This document shows, piece by piece, positions 35,639 to 44,655 of a DNA stretch of 64,000 nt. Each line of letters starts with the position of its first letter. Position 1 is the first letter of the stretch. Both the position numbers and the translations under genes were made by a program. Source of the stretch: Verrucomicrobiota bacterium (GTDB lineage: Bacteria; Verrucomicrobiota; Verrucomicrobiia; Verrucomicrobiales; DEV007); the NCBI GenBank assembly GCA_024277195.1, contig JAJRVS010000222.1, forward strand, positions 1 through 64,000, in the 5' to 3' direction. Below the pieces are notes generated by a model. That model did not search any database. It saw nothing but the letters and a program-made list of their open reading frames with translations, and was not told where the DNA came from.

Positions 35639-37057
35639 ATGAAAGCGCCAGCAGCCACTACGGAACTCACCGACTTCCCCAACCGCTTCAGCCCGATGCT
35701 CGTCAAAGAGCTTCGCCAGGGTTTGCGCACCAATATCTTCACCACCTCCTTCATCCTGCTGCAAGGCTTCATGGTGTTCACCGTATTCATCGGTGCCGCC
35801 TCCACCGGTTCGGCCAACGCCGCCAGCGGCTTTTTCTGGACCTTCCTAATGGTGACTCTTTTAGTTGCCATGCCCATTCGCGGTTTCAACGCCCTGGCCG
35901 CCGAAAAACAAAACAACTCCCTCGACCTGCTCAAGCTGACCCGCCTCAGCGCCTGGCGTATAACCTTCGGCAAATGGGCCGCCCTGATGTCACAAACCAC
36001 CTTACTGGTCATCAGCATTCTGCCCTACCTCGTCATGCGCTACTTTTTCGGTGGCATCGATCTGATCGAAGAATTCCTCATCCTGTTTTTCACATTTTTT
36101 GCCTCCGCTTTGTTCACCGCACTCACCGTGGGGTTTTCGTCATTCCCAGTCTTACTGCGAGGTTTTATCGTTGCCGCAACAGGCTTTATCTGTTTTTACG
36201 CCATAACTATTTTTTCTTTCAGCCCTACCTACCGCACCTTTGGTAGCGGCCGGACTGATCCCAACTTTTGGTGGCAAATCGGAGGCATCGTGATTGCCGG
36301 CACTTACATCATCTATTTCCTGCTCGACTTCGGTGCCGGCCAGATTGCCTCGCTGGCAGAAAACAACGCTACCCGAAAGCGCTTGATCTCACTTTTTTTT
36401 GCCATCGCCATCATCTTGTTAAATCTGGCCGGCGTAGACGAAGAACTTGTATTTATGCTGGCAGGCATGGTCATTACTCTTGTCTGGGCCGACGCGATCA
36501 CCGAACGCCCTTCCACCTTACCCAGCGTGCTTCGCCCTTTCACCAAAAGCCGTATCTACCCCTCAGCCAAATACCTGCTCACCCCCGGTTGGCATACCGG
36601 CATCCTCTTTCTTATTTTCAGCAGCTTGATTTTTATTAGCATTTTTCTCTTTAGTGAGGGTATCCTCTATTCAGACTGGACCATTGTAAACGCCGCGATG
36701 CTGATCAGTCTCATAGGCTCCATCACCTACCCCCTTATTTTCATCCATCTGTTTTTTCCAAAATCCAACCAGATGTTTGCTTTATACATTCTGATCCAAT
36801 GTTGCACCGTAGTCATCAGCTTCATCCTCGCTTTGGTAGGAGATACCTCCAAAAGCATTGGCGACGTGCTATTTTTCTGCCTGCCCATCCCCCCGGTCTC
36901 GCTGCTCGCTCTGAGTGATTCCGCGGGTAAAAACCACCCACTCTACTTCCTGCTCGCATCCAGCATTTTCACCCTGATCAGCCTGGCCATCCCCCTCTGG
37001 CGAGCAAGACCTCTCTACCAAGAAATGCGCTCAAAAAAACCGAATCCTGAATCCTGA
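35639..37057 (+). CDS. ABC-2-type transporter permease
   Basis: 472 residues with about twelve transmembrane helices. The N-terminus (NRFSPMLVKELRQGLRTNIFTTSFILL) and LAAEKQNNSLDLLKLTRLSAWRITFGKW carry the coupling-helix features of ABC-2 permeases. An in-frame TAA lies two codons before the ATG at 35639, so translation must start here, with AAAGGGCG from the repeat as the only visible ribosome-binding sequence. It pairs with the ATPase upstream. The cargo is unknown; gliding, polysaccharide or lipoprotein export are options. Confidence 0.86.
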   Translation: MKAPAATTELTDFPNRFSPMLVKELRQGLRTNIFTTSFILLQGFMVFTVFIGAASTGSANAASGFFWTFLMVTLLVAMPIRGFNALAAEKQNNSLDLLKLTRLSAWRITFGKWAALMSQTTLLVISILPYLVMRYFFGGIDLIEEFLILFFTFFASALFTALTVGFSSFPVLLRGFIVAATGFICFYAITIFSFSPTYRTFGSGRTDPNFWWQIGGIVIAGTYIIYFLLDFGAGQIASLAENNATRKRLISLFFAIAIILLNLAGVDEELVFMLAGMVITLVWADAITERPSTLPSVLRPFTKSRIYPSAKYLLTPGWHTGILFLIFSSLIFISIFLFSEGILYSDWTIVNAAMLISLIGSITYPLIFIHLFFPKSNQMFALYILIQCCTVVISFILALVGDTSKSIGDVLFFCLPIPPVSLLALSDSAGKNHPLYFLLASSIFTLISLAIPLWRARPLYQEMRSKKPNPES

Positions 37058-37932
37058 ATTCTTCATCCCACATATCCGAGATCAGCGCTCGCGCCCAAAC
37101 CTACGCCGAACTGTTCAAGCTCCCCATCGCCCATCAAGTATGGCGTGGACAAGTAGGTGATTTCCAGGGTGCCGGCGTCGGCAGCTCCCTCGATTTCCAG
37201 GATCACCGTTCTTACATGCCCGGCGATGACCCCCGTCACATCAACTGGCAGGCTTATGCCCGCACCGGCAACTACTCGATGAAACTCTACCGCGAGGAAG
37301 TCCGCCCCTCCGTCGATGTCATCCTCGACATCTCCGAGTCAATGAAACTCAGTGAAAAAAAATGGCAGCGCTCACTCGAACTTTTCTACTTTGCCATTCA
37401 TGCCGCGCTCAAAGCCAGCGCCTCGCTGTCCGTATCCGTGATCAAAGGCAGCGAACATTTGCATTTCCAAAACGACATGATCCACGGCTCCTCTTGGATC
37501 GATAAAATCGACGACCTTCCAAGCACCCCCGCCGCCGCCTCCCCCGACTTAAGCCAAGTCCCCCTGCGCGCTCAATCGATGCGCATTTTTGTCAGTGACC
37601 TGCTCTTCCTCGACTCCCCTGAGAGCACCCTCATCGCCCTCAGCCGGGGTCGCGGACGCGCCATCCTCATGGTTCCCTTTTTAAGCGACGAAGAAAAACC
37701 TCAATGGGATGGCAATTACGATTTCGTCGAAGTCGAAGCCGGCAGCCACCATTCACACCGCATCGAAGCCCACTTATTAAAACGCTACCGCAGCGCCTAC
37801 CAACGCCACTTCGATCTATGGAAAACCCTAGCTCAAAAACACGGCCTCCTGATGGCCCGCATCCCCAGTGAACCCGACTTCCAAACCGCTCTACAATACG
37901 AAGCCCTCTCCGCCAAAGTCGTGGAATTTTGA
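37054..37932 (+). CDS. DUF58 (VWA-like) protein
   Basis: About 292 residues. The DUF58 signature starts well before the first ATG: LPIAHQVWRGQVGDFQGAG, then GSSLDFQDHRSYMPGDDPRHINWQAYARTGNYSMKLYREEVRP. The frame is open back to a stop at 37048-37050, and the only candidate before these conserved residues is the CTG at 37054, which overlaps the permease stop (CTGA). The start codon is therefore non-standard or needs confirming. The C-terminal half has a degenerate VWA fold (SVDVILDISESM). DUF58 proteins partner MoxR ATPases. Confidence 0.85.
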   Translation: MNSSSHISEISARAQTYAELFKLPIAHQVWRGQVGDFQGAGVGSSLDFQDHRSYMPGDDPRHINWQAYARTGNYSMKLYREEVRPSVDVILDISESMKLSEKKWQRSLELFYFAIHAALKASASLSVSVIKGSEHLHFQNDMIHGSSWIDKIDDLPSTPAAASPDLSQVPLRAQSMRIFVSDLLFLDSPESTLIALSRGRGRAILMVPFLSDEEKPQWDGNYDFVEVEAGSHHSHRIEAHLLKRYRSAYQRHFDLWKTLAQKHGLLMARIPSEPDFQTALQYEALSAKVVEF

Positions 37933-37973
37933 AAAACAGAATTCAGAAGATTTAACTCTTATATCCTACACCC

Positions 37974-39773
37974 TTGCCTTTCACCTTCGCCAATCCTCTC
38001 GGTTTCTGGGCTTTGCTCGGCATCCCTGCTATTATCCTGATCCATTTTTTGCAGCAGAAATCGATCGTGGTGAAAATCAGCACCCTCTTTCTGCTCGATC
38101 ACCTGCAGCACCAAAGCGTGAAAGGCCAGAAATTCGACCGGCTGCGCTCATCCATCCCTCTGTGGTTACAACTTCTAGCTGTCCTGCTGCTGACCTGGGT
38201 TCTGGTTCAACCTCGTTGGATGCAAAACAACGCCGTTCAGCGCATCGCCATCGTTATCGACAGCTCCGCCTCGATGGAAACTTTCCGAGAACCTCTATAC
38301 CTGCAATTAAAATCCGAACTCAGCCGTTTGGCGAGCACGGTCCACCACACCGAATACATCGTACTGGACTCCCACCGCTCCAAACAGCCCATCTACAACG
38401 GCAACAGCCGCGCCCAACTCATCGACGCTCTCAAAAACTGGCAACCACTCGCCACCGCCCACGACTTCACCCCGGCGCTCAGAACCGCCCGCAGTCTGGT
38501 CGGGACAAGCGGCACCCTGATCATGGTCAGTGATCACCTCATCGACGAACTCGCTTACGACGCCCAACTGCTCGCCATTGGTCAACCCACTGACAACGTA
38601 GGTTTTGCCGGACTACAAATTGTGAAACGGGACGACGGCCAGGTGATGTGGAAAGCACTGGTGCGCAACTACTCCGAACAAACTCAAAAACGAAACTGGT
38701 TGTTACACACTGACGAGAAAAAATCAAAACAGCGATCCATCGAACTGGCCGCCGGTCAAACCCGCTCCCTGCAAGGCGCATTCCCCGACGGCTCGGACCA
38801 GATCACTCTGCGCATGGATCCGGACGCTTTTGCGTTAGACGATCAACTGCCCATCATCCGCCCCAAACAAAAAAAACTCAGCCTAGCCACCATTCTCACC
38901 CCGGAAATCCAACCGCTACTGAAAACCACCCTCAGCTCCCTCTCCGGGATTTCCCTGCCCACTCCCGATCAAAGCGCTGATTTAACTTTTTCCGTTTATC
39001 AACCGCTCAATCCCGCCCCTTTATCTAAAGGCCACGGCATCGTTTTCCTCGACCGCAACCAACTGCCCTCCAAATACCTCAAAGGACAGATCTACGCAGA
39101 ACACCACCCCTTACTTGATAATCTCAATTGGCAGGGCCTGCTCGCCCGCGCGTCACTCGGATTACCCCTGACCGAGGCCGACACCCCCTTGTTATGGCAA
39201 AACAAACACACCCTCATTTTCCTGCGCCGCGGTGAACAAGGCAATCAACTCATCTTCAATTTTGACCTTGCCTCGTCCAACGCCACCCACCTGCCCGCTT
39301 TCATCGTCACCATCCACCGTTTTGTCGAATCAGTGAGAAAAATGAAAGTAGCTCCCTCGCAACTCAACTTCGAAATATCCCAACCCATCAACCTTGCTTT
39401 TGCTCACAGCGAAGAGGCTGCCCCGCTCACCCTGTCCAGCACCATCGAGCAAAAAACCATCAGCCGGGATCTGCCCGCACATCAAGCTCAAATCCGCGCG
39501 CCCGCTCAAGTCGGTTTTTTTCAAATCCGGCAAGGCGACGAAGAACGCCCTCTACTCAACGGAGCCACCCACTTCGCCGATACCCGCGAAGCCGACCTGC
39601 AACAAGCCGCGTCACGCAACGACCTAAACAAAGCAGAAAACGATCTAATCAATCAATACAGCGAACAAGATGCTCGCTGGCAACTCTGGCTGCTCATCCT
39701 CTGCGCCGCCCTACTCACCTCCTGGCACTTCGTCTCCCGCCCCACAAACAATCCCTCCCAATTGTTTAACTGA
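37974..39773 (+). CDS. BatA-like membrane protein with VWA domain
   Basis: 599 residues starting with TTG. The BatA N-terminal motif (FTFANPLGFWALLGIPAIILIHFLQQKS) and a second helix (LWLQLLAVLLLTWVLVQPRWM) precede a VWA domain (about 88-220, RIAIVIDSSASMETF with the DxSxS MIDAS core). A C-terminal helix (about 570-590) completes the layout of the aerotolerance-type BatA family. It interacts in such systems with MoxR. It lies between the DUF58 gene and the large VWA protein. Confidence 0.85.
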   Translation: MPFTFANPLGFWALLGIPAIILIHFLQQKSIVVKISTLFLLDHLQHQSVKGQKFDRLRSSIPLWLQLLAVLLLTWVLVQPRWMQNNAVQRIAIVIDSSASMETFREPLYLQLKSELSRLASTVHHTEYIVLDSHRSKQPIYNGNSRAQLIDALKNWQPLATAHDFTPALRTARSLVGTSGTLIMVSDHLIDELAYDAQLLAIGQPTDNVGFAGLQIVKRDDGQVMWKALVRNYSEQTQKRNWLLHTDEKKSKQRSIELAAGQTRSLQGAFPDGSDQITLRMDPDAFALDDQLPIIRPKQKKLSLATILTPEIQPLLKTTLSSLSGISLPTPDQSADLTFSVYQPLNPAPLSKGHGIVFLDRNQLPSKYLKGQIYAEHHPLLDNLNWQGLLARASLGLPLTEADTPLLWQNKHTLIFLRRGEQGNQLIFNFDLASSNATHLPAFIVTIHRFVESVRKMKVAPSQLNFEISQPINLAFAHSEEAAPLTLSSTIEQKTISRDLPAHQAQIRAPAQVGFFQIRQGDEERPLLNGATHFADTREADLQQAASRNDLNKAENDLINQYSEQDARWQLWLLILCAALLTSWHFVSRPTNNPSQLFN

Positions 39774-39779
39774 TTTTAT

Positions 39780-39949
39780 AACCACTGATTCACACTGATG
39801 GACACCGATATATACTTGAAAAACGAAAGCAAAGTATTGATTGGATGTGCCATGCGCGTTCACAGCGAACTTGGTTACGGCTTTCATAAAAAACCCTACG
39901 AATACACTAATAAAAAAATCAGTGTTTATCAGTGCCCATCAGTGGTTTA
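39780..39949. mobile_element. GxxExxY-gene remnant between inverted CACTGAT repeats
   Basis: Terminal blocks 39780-39809 and 39919-39949 are inverted copies (24 of 30 bases match) of the CACTGAT-type repeat. Between them one frame reads VLIGCAMRVHSELGYGFHKKPYE, the start of the GxxExxY protein family (usual pattern IGxAxxVHxELGxGFxExxYE), then stops matching. The full family member is about 120 residues; only some 25 codons remain. The unit looks like a small decayed insertion carrying, or captured from, such a gene. It sits between bat genes without breaking them. Confidence 0.65.
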
Positions 39950-39967
39950 ACTCTCTTCTCCCCCTAA

Positions 39968-42679
39968 ATGTTCCTCGCTCCTCAATGGTTTCTACTTCTG
40001 CCTGTATTCGCCGTCATCGGTTGGTATTTTCGCAGCCTGCATTTATGGCAAAGCCGGCGCGTGATCATTCTCATCTTGATCACCCTGATCCTCACCGACC
40101 CGCAGATCAAACGTCTCAAGGACGGGCTCGATCTCTGGGTTCTGATCGACCGCTCCGCATCCGCCGAAAAAATGGTCGACCAGAACATCGACGAGTGGCG
40201 CCGCTTACTAGAAAAATCACGCCCCTCCGAAGATGATCAATTACGTTTTGTAGACTATGCCGCCGAAGTGGTCACCCAGTCAAACTCAGAAACCCGCAGC
40301 TATCCCGGCCCGCGCAACCTGACTCGAACCGCCCTCGCCCTGGAGGACGTGATCGCCCTCGCCGATCGCAAAAAACGCAGCCGTATTTTACTTTTCACCG
40401 ACGGCTACAGCACCGAGCCCTTAACCGGCCTCAGTGAAAAACTCGAACAGATGTCGATCCCGCTCGACTACCGCTTACTGACTGCAGAATCCACCGTCGA
40501 TTACCAGATCACTCAATTCGACCTACCCAACCGCATCCAAATCGGTGAGCCCTTTTTGCTCGACATCAAAGTTCTCGGCAACCGGGATGGCGATATCCCC
40601 ATCACCATTTACCGCAATCAGGAAAAGCTCGGAGAAAGCAATATCAAAATTTCCCAAGGCAGCGGCAAGCTCAAATTCACCGACCGCATCATCAAAGGCG
40701 GCTCCTACCAATACCAAGCCCGGATCTCACCCCAGAGCGATGCTCACTCAGGCAACAATCATTACGAAAGCTGGGTCGAAGTTCACTCCGGTCCACGCAT
40801 CCTACTGGTCACCCACTACATCAAAGACCCGCTCGTGCCCATCCTTCAGAATCAAGGTTTTCAGGTTCAAGTCGTGAGTGAACCCGCCTTGTTGAAAATA
40901 GGACAACTCAGTGGCTGCAAAAATGTGATCTTTAATAACGTGCCCGCCCACGAAGTGCCGCAGTCTTTCCTCAAAGCCCTCGATTTTTTTGTCACCGAAC
41001 AGGGCGGCGGATTCCTCATGGTCGGTGGCAAACGCAGCTTCGGTTCCGGCGGCTATTTACAAAGCCACGTCGATGCCTTGTTGCCGGTTTCCATGGAACT
41101 CAAAAACGAGCACCGCAAACTCTCCGTCGCCATGGCCATCGTCATGGATCGCTCCGGTTCAATGTCAATGACCGCCGCCGGAGGGCAGACAAAAATGCAA
41201 CTGGCCAACGAAGGCGCCGCGCGTGCCGTCGAGTTGCTCGGCTCGATGGATCAGATCACTATTTTTGCGGTGGACAGCACCGCTCACGAGATCGTGCCGC
41301 TGATCGGTGTGGAAGCCGGGCGGGCAGACATCATCAACCGCGCACGATCCATCGAAAGCATGGGCGGCGGCATCTACGTTTACGAAGGGCTCAAAGCCGG
41401 ATGGAACTCTCTGAAAGAAGCCGAAGTCGGCCAACGTCACATGATCCTTTTCACCGATGCAGCCGATTCAGAACAGCCCGGTCAATACAAAGCCCTGCTC
41501 AAGGAAATCACCGCCGATGGTGGCACCGTCAGTGTGATCGGCCTAGGCACACGCTCCGACCCCGACGCCGTTTTCATTGAAGATGTTGCCACCCGGGGTG
41601 GGGGTCGCATTTTTTTCACCACCGACCCGGCCAGTCTGCCCAACATATTCGCCCAGGAAACCGTGACCGTGGCCCGCTCCACCTTCATCGATGAAGCACT
41701 CAAAACCCAAAGCACCGGCGGTTGGTTCGAAATATCCAGCCAAAACATGAAGTGGCCGGCCGTTATAGACGGTTATAATTTAAGTTACCTTAAAAACGGC
41801 GATACCGCCGCTTTAAAATCCGCCGACGAATACAATGCTCCACTGATCGCCACTGGCCGCCGTGGCATCGGTCGCAGTGCCGCCATATCCTTTCCACTCG
41901 GTGGCGACTTCTCCCAAAAGGCTCGTGACTGGCCTCAACTGGGGGATTTTATACAGACCTTGAACCGTTGGCTGATGGGCGAACAGGTGCCTTCCGGCAT
42001 CGGGATCCGCACCCAGCTCAACGGCACCGAACTCACCATTGACCTGCTCTTTGATGACAAAATCTGGGGCGAACGTTTTACCACCTCCCCGCCCAAACTG
42101 GTGATCAGTGAAGGTATCAAAGGAAGCCCAAAAACCAAAGAGCTTATCTGGGAAAGGATTTCCCCCGAACACTATTCGCTGCGCACGGATTTGGCCGAAG
42201 GCCTGCCGGTGCGCGGAGCGATCCAAATTTCCTCAACACAGGCGCTGCCCTTTGGGCCACTGGTGGTAGGGTCGAGCACCGAATGGGCTTTTAATGGCCA
42301 ACGAATCGAAGATCTCAAAACCCTCTCAGCATCCAGCAAAGGCCGCAATCTGGTCGACCTCTCCGACGCCTGGCAAAAACCCACCCGCCGTGACTTCGCC
42401 TCGATCCAGCCATGGCTGCTCGCCGCCTTGCTGCTCGCCATCATCCTCGACGCCCTCATCACCCGCACCGGCTGGCACCTACCCTACTTCGCCTTGAACC
42501 TGAAACGCCCGCGTTTCCCACGCGTCAAAAAAGCTAAACACCCTCCCAAAACAAACACCCCCAAGCCTCCCGCCCCAGCTGAACCAGCCACGCCTTCAGA
42601 GCAGACCGAGCCAAGCCCCACACAACCACCTCAATCCGCCCGCGCACGTTTTGCCCGCGCCAAGCGCCGGGGAAAATAA
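39968..42679 (+). CDS. Large VWA/glutamine-amidotransferase-like membrane protein
   Basis: 903 residues. Two N-terminal helices (about 1-20 and 35-50), a first VWA-like segment (DLWVLIDRSASAEKM), then beta-rich domains, a GATase1-like segment (PRILLVTHYIKDPLVPIL...EQGGGFLMVGGKRSFGSGGY), and a second, complete VWA domain (about 385-560) with MIDAS VMDRSGSMSMT. A C-terminal helix (about 818-835, LLAALLLAIILDALI) and a Pro-rich tail end it. This fits the periplasmic partner class of MoxR/Bat systems. It closes the operon; the 575 bp after it are repeat-rich. Confidence 0.8.
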   Translation: MFLAPQWFLLLPVFAVIGWYFRSLHLWQSRRVIILILITLILTDPQIKRLKDGLDLWVLIDRSASAEKMVDQNIDEWRRLLEKSRPSEDDQLRFVDYAAEVVTQSNSETRSYPGPRNLTRTALALEDVIALADRKKRSRILLFTDGYSTEPLTGLSEKLEQMSIPLDYRLLTAESTVDYQITQFDLPNRIQIGEPFLLDIKVLGNRDGDIPITIYRNQEKLGESNIKISQGSGKLKFTDRIIKGGSYQYQARISPQSDAHSGNNHYESWVEVHSGPRILLVTHYIKDPLVPILQNQGFQVQVVSEPALLKIGQLSGCKNVIFNNVPAHEVPQSFLKALDFFVTEQGGGFLMVGGKRSFGSGGYLQSHVDALLPVSMELKNEHRKLSVAMAIVMDRSGSMSMTAAGGQTKMQLANEGAARAVELLGSMDQITIFAVDSTAHEIVPLIGVEAGRADIINRARSIESMGGGIYVYEGLKAGWNSLKEAEVGQRHMILFTDAADSEQPGQYKALLKEITADGGTVSVIGLGTRSDPDAVFIEDVATRGGGRIFFTTDPASLPNIFAQETVTVARSTFIDEALKTQSTGGWFEISSQNMKWPAVIDGYNLSYLKNGDTAALKSADEYNAPLIATGRRGIGRSAAISFPLGGDFSQKARDWPQLGDFIQTLNRWLMGEQVPSGIGIRTQLNGTELTIDLLFDDKIWGERFTTSPPKLVISEGIKGSPKTKELIWERISPEHYSLRTDLAEGLPVRGAIQISSTQALPFGPLVVGSSTEWAFNGQRIEDLKTLSASSKGRNLVDLSDAWQKPTRRDFASIQPWLLAALLLAIILDALITRTGWHLPYFALNLKRPRFPRVKKAKHPPKTNTPKPPAPAEPATPSEQTEPSPTQPPQSARARFARAKRRGK

Positions 42680-42941
42680 ACAAACTTGAGCTCCCTACGA
42701 TTTAGCTTCGCACCTAAAACAAAAGGCGATTCAATTTTTGTAGATCCTAGCGGATTTTTTGCTCGTTCTTAGGCAAAACTCCAAGCTCGCGCTTGATTGA
42801 ACTCCCAGAAATAGAACCCACTTCCCAACCAATCGTAAGAGATTCGAGACCTTTCGTTTTCTGTATTTCCCTCCCGGCCGCAGGACAAAAAAATCAGCCA
42901 TTGTTTATTGAAAGCTAGCTTATCACCCGACAACATCATTT

Positions 42942-43118
42942 CGCCCTTTTAGGGCTGGCAATAAAGACAATTTAACCCCAGCGCTTCGCACTGGGCTATC
43001 ACATTTTGTCCTTTCAGGACAGTTTGCTTACATCTCTGTTGCACCAACGGTGCTCAATGATATAGCCCAGTGCGAAGCACTGGGTAAAAAACCCAATTCT
43101 CCCAGCCCTGCAAGGGCG
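42942..43118. repeat. Composite palindromic repeat, copy B
   Basis: Ends CGCCCTTTTAGGGCTGG and the complement of CGCCCTTGCAGGGCTGG match at 15 of 17 bases. Internal palindromes CCCAGCGCTTCGCACTGGG (42977-42995) and CCCAGTGCGAAGCACTGGG (43066-43084) pair almost perfectly with each other in inverted order. A TCCTTTCAGGA hairpin and a CCAACGGTGC spacer sit between them. The architecture matches copy A at 35419-35632, but stem bases differ while pairing is kept. Confidence 0.82.
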
Positions 43119-43174
43119 AAATGCATAGCCGTCAGCAGCTTAACTTTCTTGTCCCCCTCTAAGCTCTTCTTCCC

Positions 43175-43218
43175 CATCAGTGTTTATCAGTGCACTCAGT
43201 GGTTAATTTCTTTATCGT
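43175..43218. repeat. CACTGAT-type repeat with shared tail
   Basis: On the minus strand CACTGAG-TG-CACTGAT-AAA-CACTGAT. The following ATTTCTTTATCGTG (plus strand) is shared with the copy at 60751-60800, so these two copies extend beyond the heptamers and are more closely related to each other than to the rest. Confidence 0.75.
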
Positions 43219-43254
43219 GTAGTGCCAAAAAGCGGGTATTCACGAATGAACCGT

Positions 43255-44256
43255 TCAACGATCTTTCGGTATAATAACCAACATCAAAGGGCGGTGATCA
43301 CTGGCGAGGTACCAGTCTTCTCCATGCGGAATATAACTCTTTTTTTTATCGATCTCCCGCAGCCCCCCTTTACTCGCCAAGGCAAAATCAAAACGTGCAT
43401 ACGAATCGGCGTAATTCCAATAGTGGGTCCAGCGAAAACCATACTGATCTTCCACATTGATTGCAGTGAGATAATAATCGCTGCGGTAGCGACCTCGCAG
43501 AGTACGCACCGGCGCTTCATTTTTGGTATCATTCAGGTCGCCATAAACGATCAGATTAACTCCCGGCTGCTCCCTTAAAATTGCATCAATATGCTGACGC
43601 GCCAACTGCGCCTCGTTCCTGCGCATCAAAGCCTGGTCTGCCTGCGGAACTTCTCGTTTGGATTTCAAATGCAAACCCACCAAACGCAGCCGGTAAGTAG
43701 GGTTCGGAGCAATCGTGACATCTAAAATACCACGTTGAAAAGGCAAACGTTTATCGCCAATCAAATAACTGAGACCCGTCCGCGGATCACGCTCCACAAT
43801 AGGAAACCGTGACAACAATGCCAGATTGCGCTCATATTCGGTAGAGGCTTCGACCCATTCAAGATACGGCAAGTCAATGCCCGCTTTTTTTAACCGCCGC
43901 TGGAAATCCAGCAAATAATCCATACCCCCTATTTCACAGACTCCGACAATATCCGGTTTGGATTTCACCACCACTTTGATCAAGGCGTCAATCTCATCCT
44001 CCGGTTTGGGAGCATCCTCTACACTGATGCCATCCACCCGCCGTTTCATCGGCAGGTAATTGCGCAAATTATAAGAAAGAAAACGAATCTCCCCCTCAAC
44101 CACAGGTGCCGCTTTGTGTTCTTGTGCGTCGGCACTTGCTGAACCAAAAAATCCACCATTCCCTAAAAGCAGAAAAATAGCCAAGAAAAAACCCGCAAAA
44201 GAGCGTTTCGCGGGTTGCCTTTGAGTCGAAGCGCTGATGCTCTCGACTCTCATCAT
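43255..44256 (-). CDS. Secreted endonuclease/exonuclease/phosphatase-family enzyme
   Basis: 333 residues from the ATG at 44256; longer in-frame starts would overlap tatA. A signal peptide (FAGFFLAIFLLLGNGGFFGSASA) precedes the EEP fold: IRFLSYNLRNY (Asn ligand), PDIVGVCEIGG (metal-binding Glu), NLIVYGDLNDTK (catalytic Asp and Asn) and ASDHRPLMLVI (final Asp-His pair). All catalytic residues are present. Substrate (nucleic acid, phosphoinositide or other phosphodiester) cannot be told from sequence. It starts 14 bp after tatA ends. Confidence 0.88.
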   Translation of the reverse strand: MMRVESISASTQRQPAKRSFAGFFLAIFLLLGNGGFFGSASADAQEHKAAPVVEGEIRFLSYNLRNYLPMKRRVDGISVEDAPKPEDEIDALIKVVVKSKPDIVGVCEIGGMDYLLDFQRRLKKAGIDLPYLEWVEASTEYERNLALLSRFPIVERDPRTGLSYLIGDKRLPFQRGILDVTIAPNPTYRLRLVGLHLKSKREVPQADQALMRRNEAQLARQHIDAILREQPGVNLIVYGDLNDTKNEAPVRTLRGRYRSDYYLTAINVEDQYGFRWTHYWNYADSYARFDFALASKGGLREIDKKKSYIPHGEDWYLASDHRPLMLVIIPKDR

Positions 44257-44269
44257 CTCAAAAAAAAGC

Positions 44270-44563
44270 TTAAGCAGCTGTTTCTGCTTTTTCCTTCTCA
44301 GCTTTGGCTTCTTCACCATCTTCCTCTACGACATTATCAGAAGACTGCGCTACGGTTTCAGAAGGCGCGGGAGTGCTTTTTGAAGGATTGTTTCCCTCCT
44401 CGGTGCCACGCTTGATTTCGTCTTCGAAATCCTCCTTGGCTTTTTTGAATTCCCCCATACTCTTGCCGATGCCACGTGCAAGCTCAGGCAGTTTTTTTGC
44501 TCCGAAAAGCAAAAGAATTACCAGTGCGATCAAAATCATTTCCTGAAAACCTATAGGACCCAT
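44270..44563 (-). CDS. tatA: Twin-arginine translocase subunit TatA
   Basis: 97 residues: a short N-terminus, one transmembrane helix with the characteristic FQEMILIALVILLLFGAKKLPELARGIG, then an amphipathic helix (SMGEFKKAKEDFEDEI) and a charged, low-complexity C-terminus. TatA forms the pore for folded Tat substrates; ActB in this window has a Tat-type leader. No tatB or tatC is nearby. The hinge FGAKKLPE is the canonical FGxxKLPE. Confidence 0.93.
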   Translation of the reverse strand: MGPIGFQEMILIALVILLLFGAKKLPELARGIGKSMGEFKKAKEDFEDEIKRGTEEGNNPSKSTPAPSETVAQSSDNVVEEDGEEAKAEKEKAETAA

Positions 44564-44655
44564 AATAAAGTGTAGTTGGAGTTATTGTTAAATTATGTCT
44601 AAAGATACGATCCGTCAGCAGCTTTGCAATGGAAATTTTTCGCAAGCGAGCCCCT

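Larger units (their letters stand above)
42680..43254. other. 575-bp gene-free, repeat-rich stretch between convergent genes
   Basis: Contains the composite palindrome copy B and a CACTGAT block. The remaining sequence (42680-42940) is AT-rich with no ORF, tRNA or clear terminator. The flanking plus-strand Bat gene and minus-strand phosphatase gene both end here. Confidence 0.6.
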
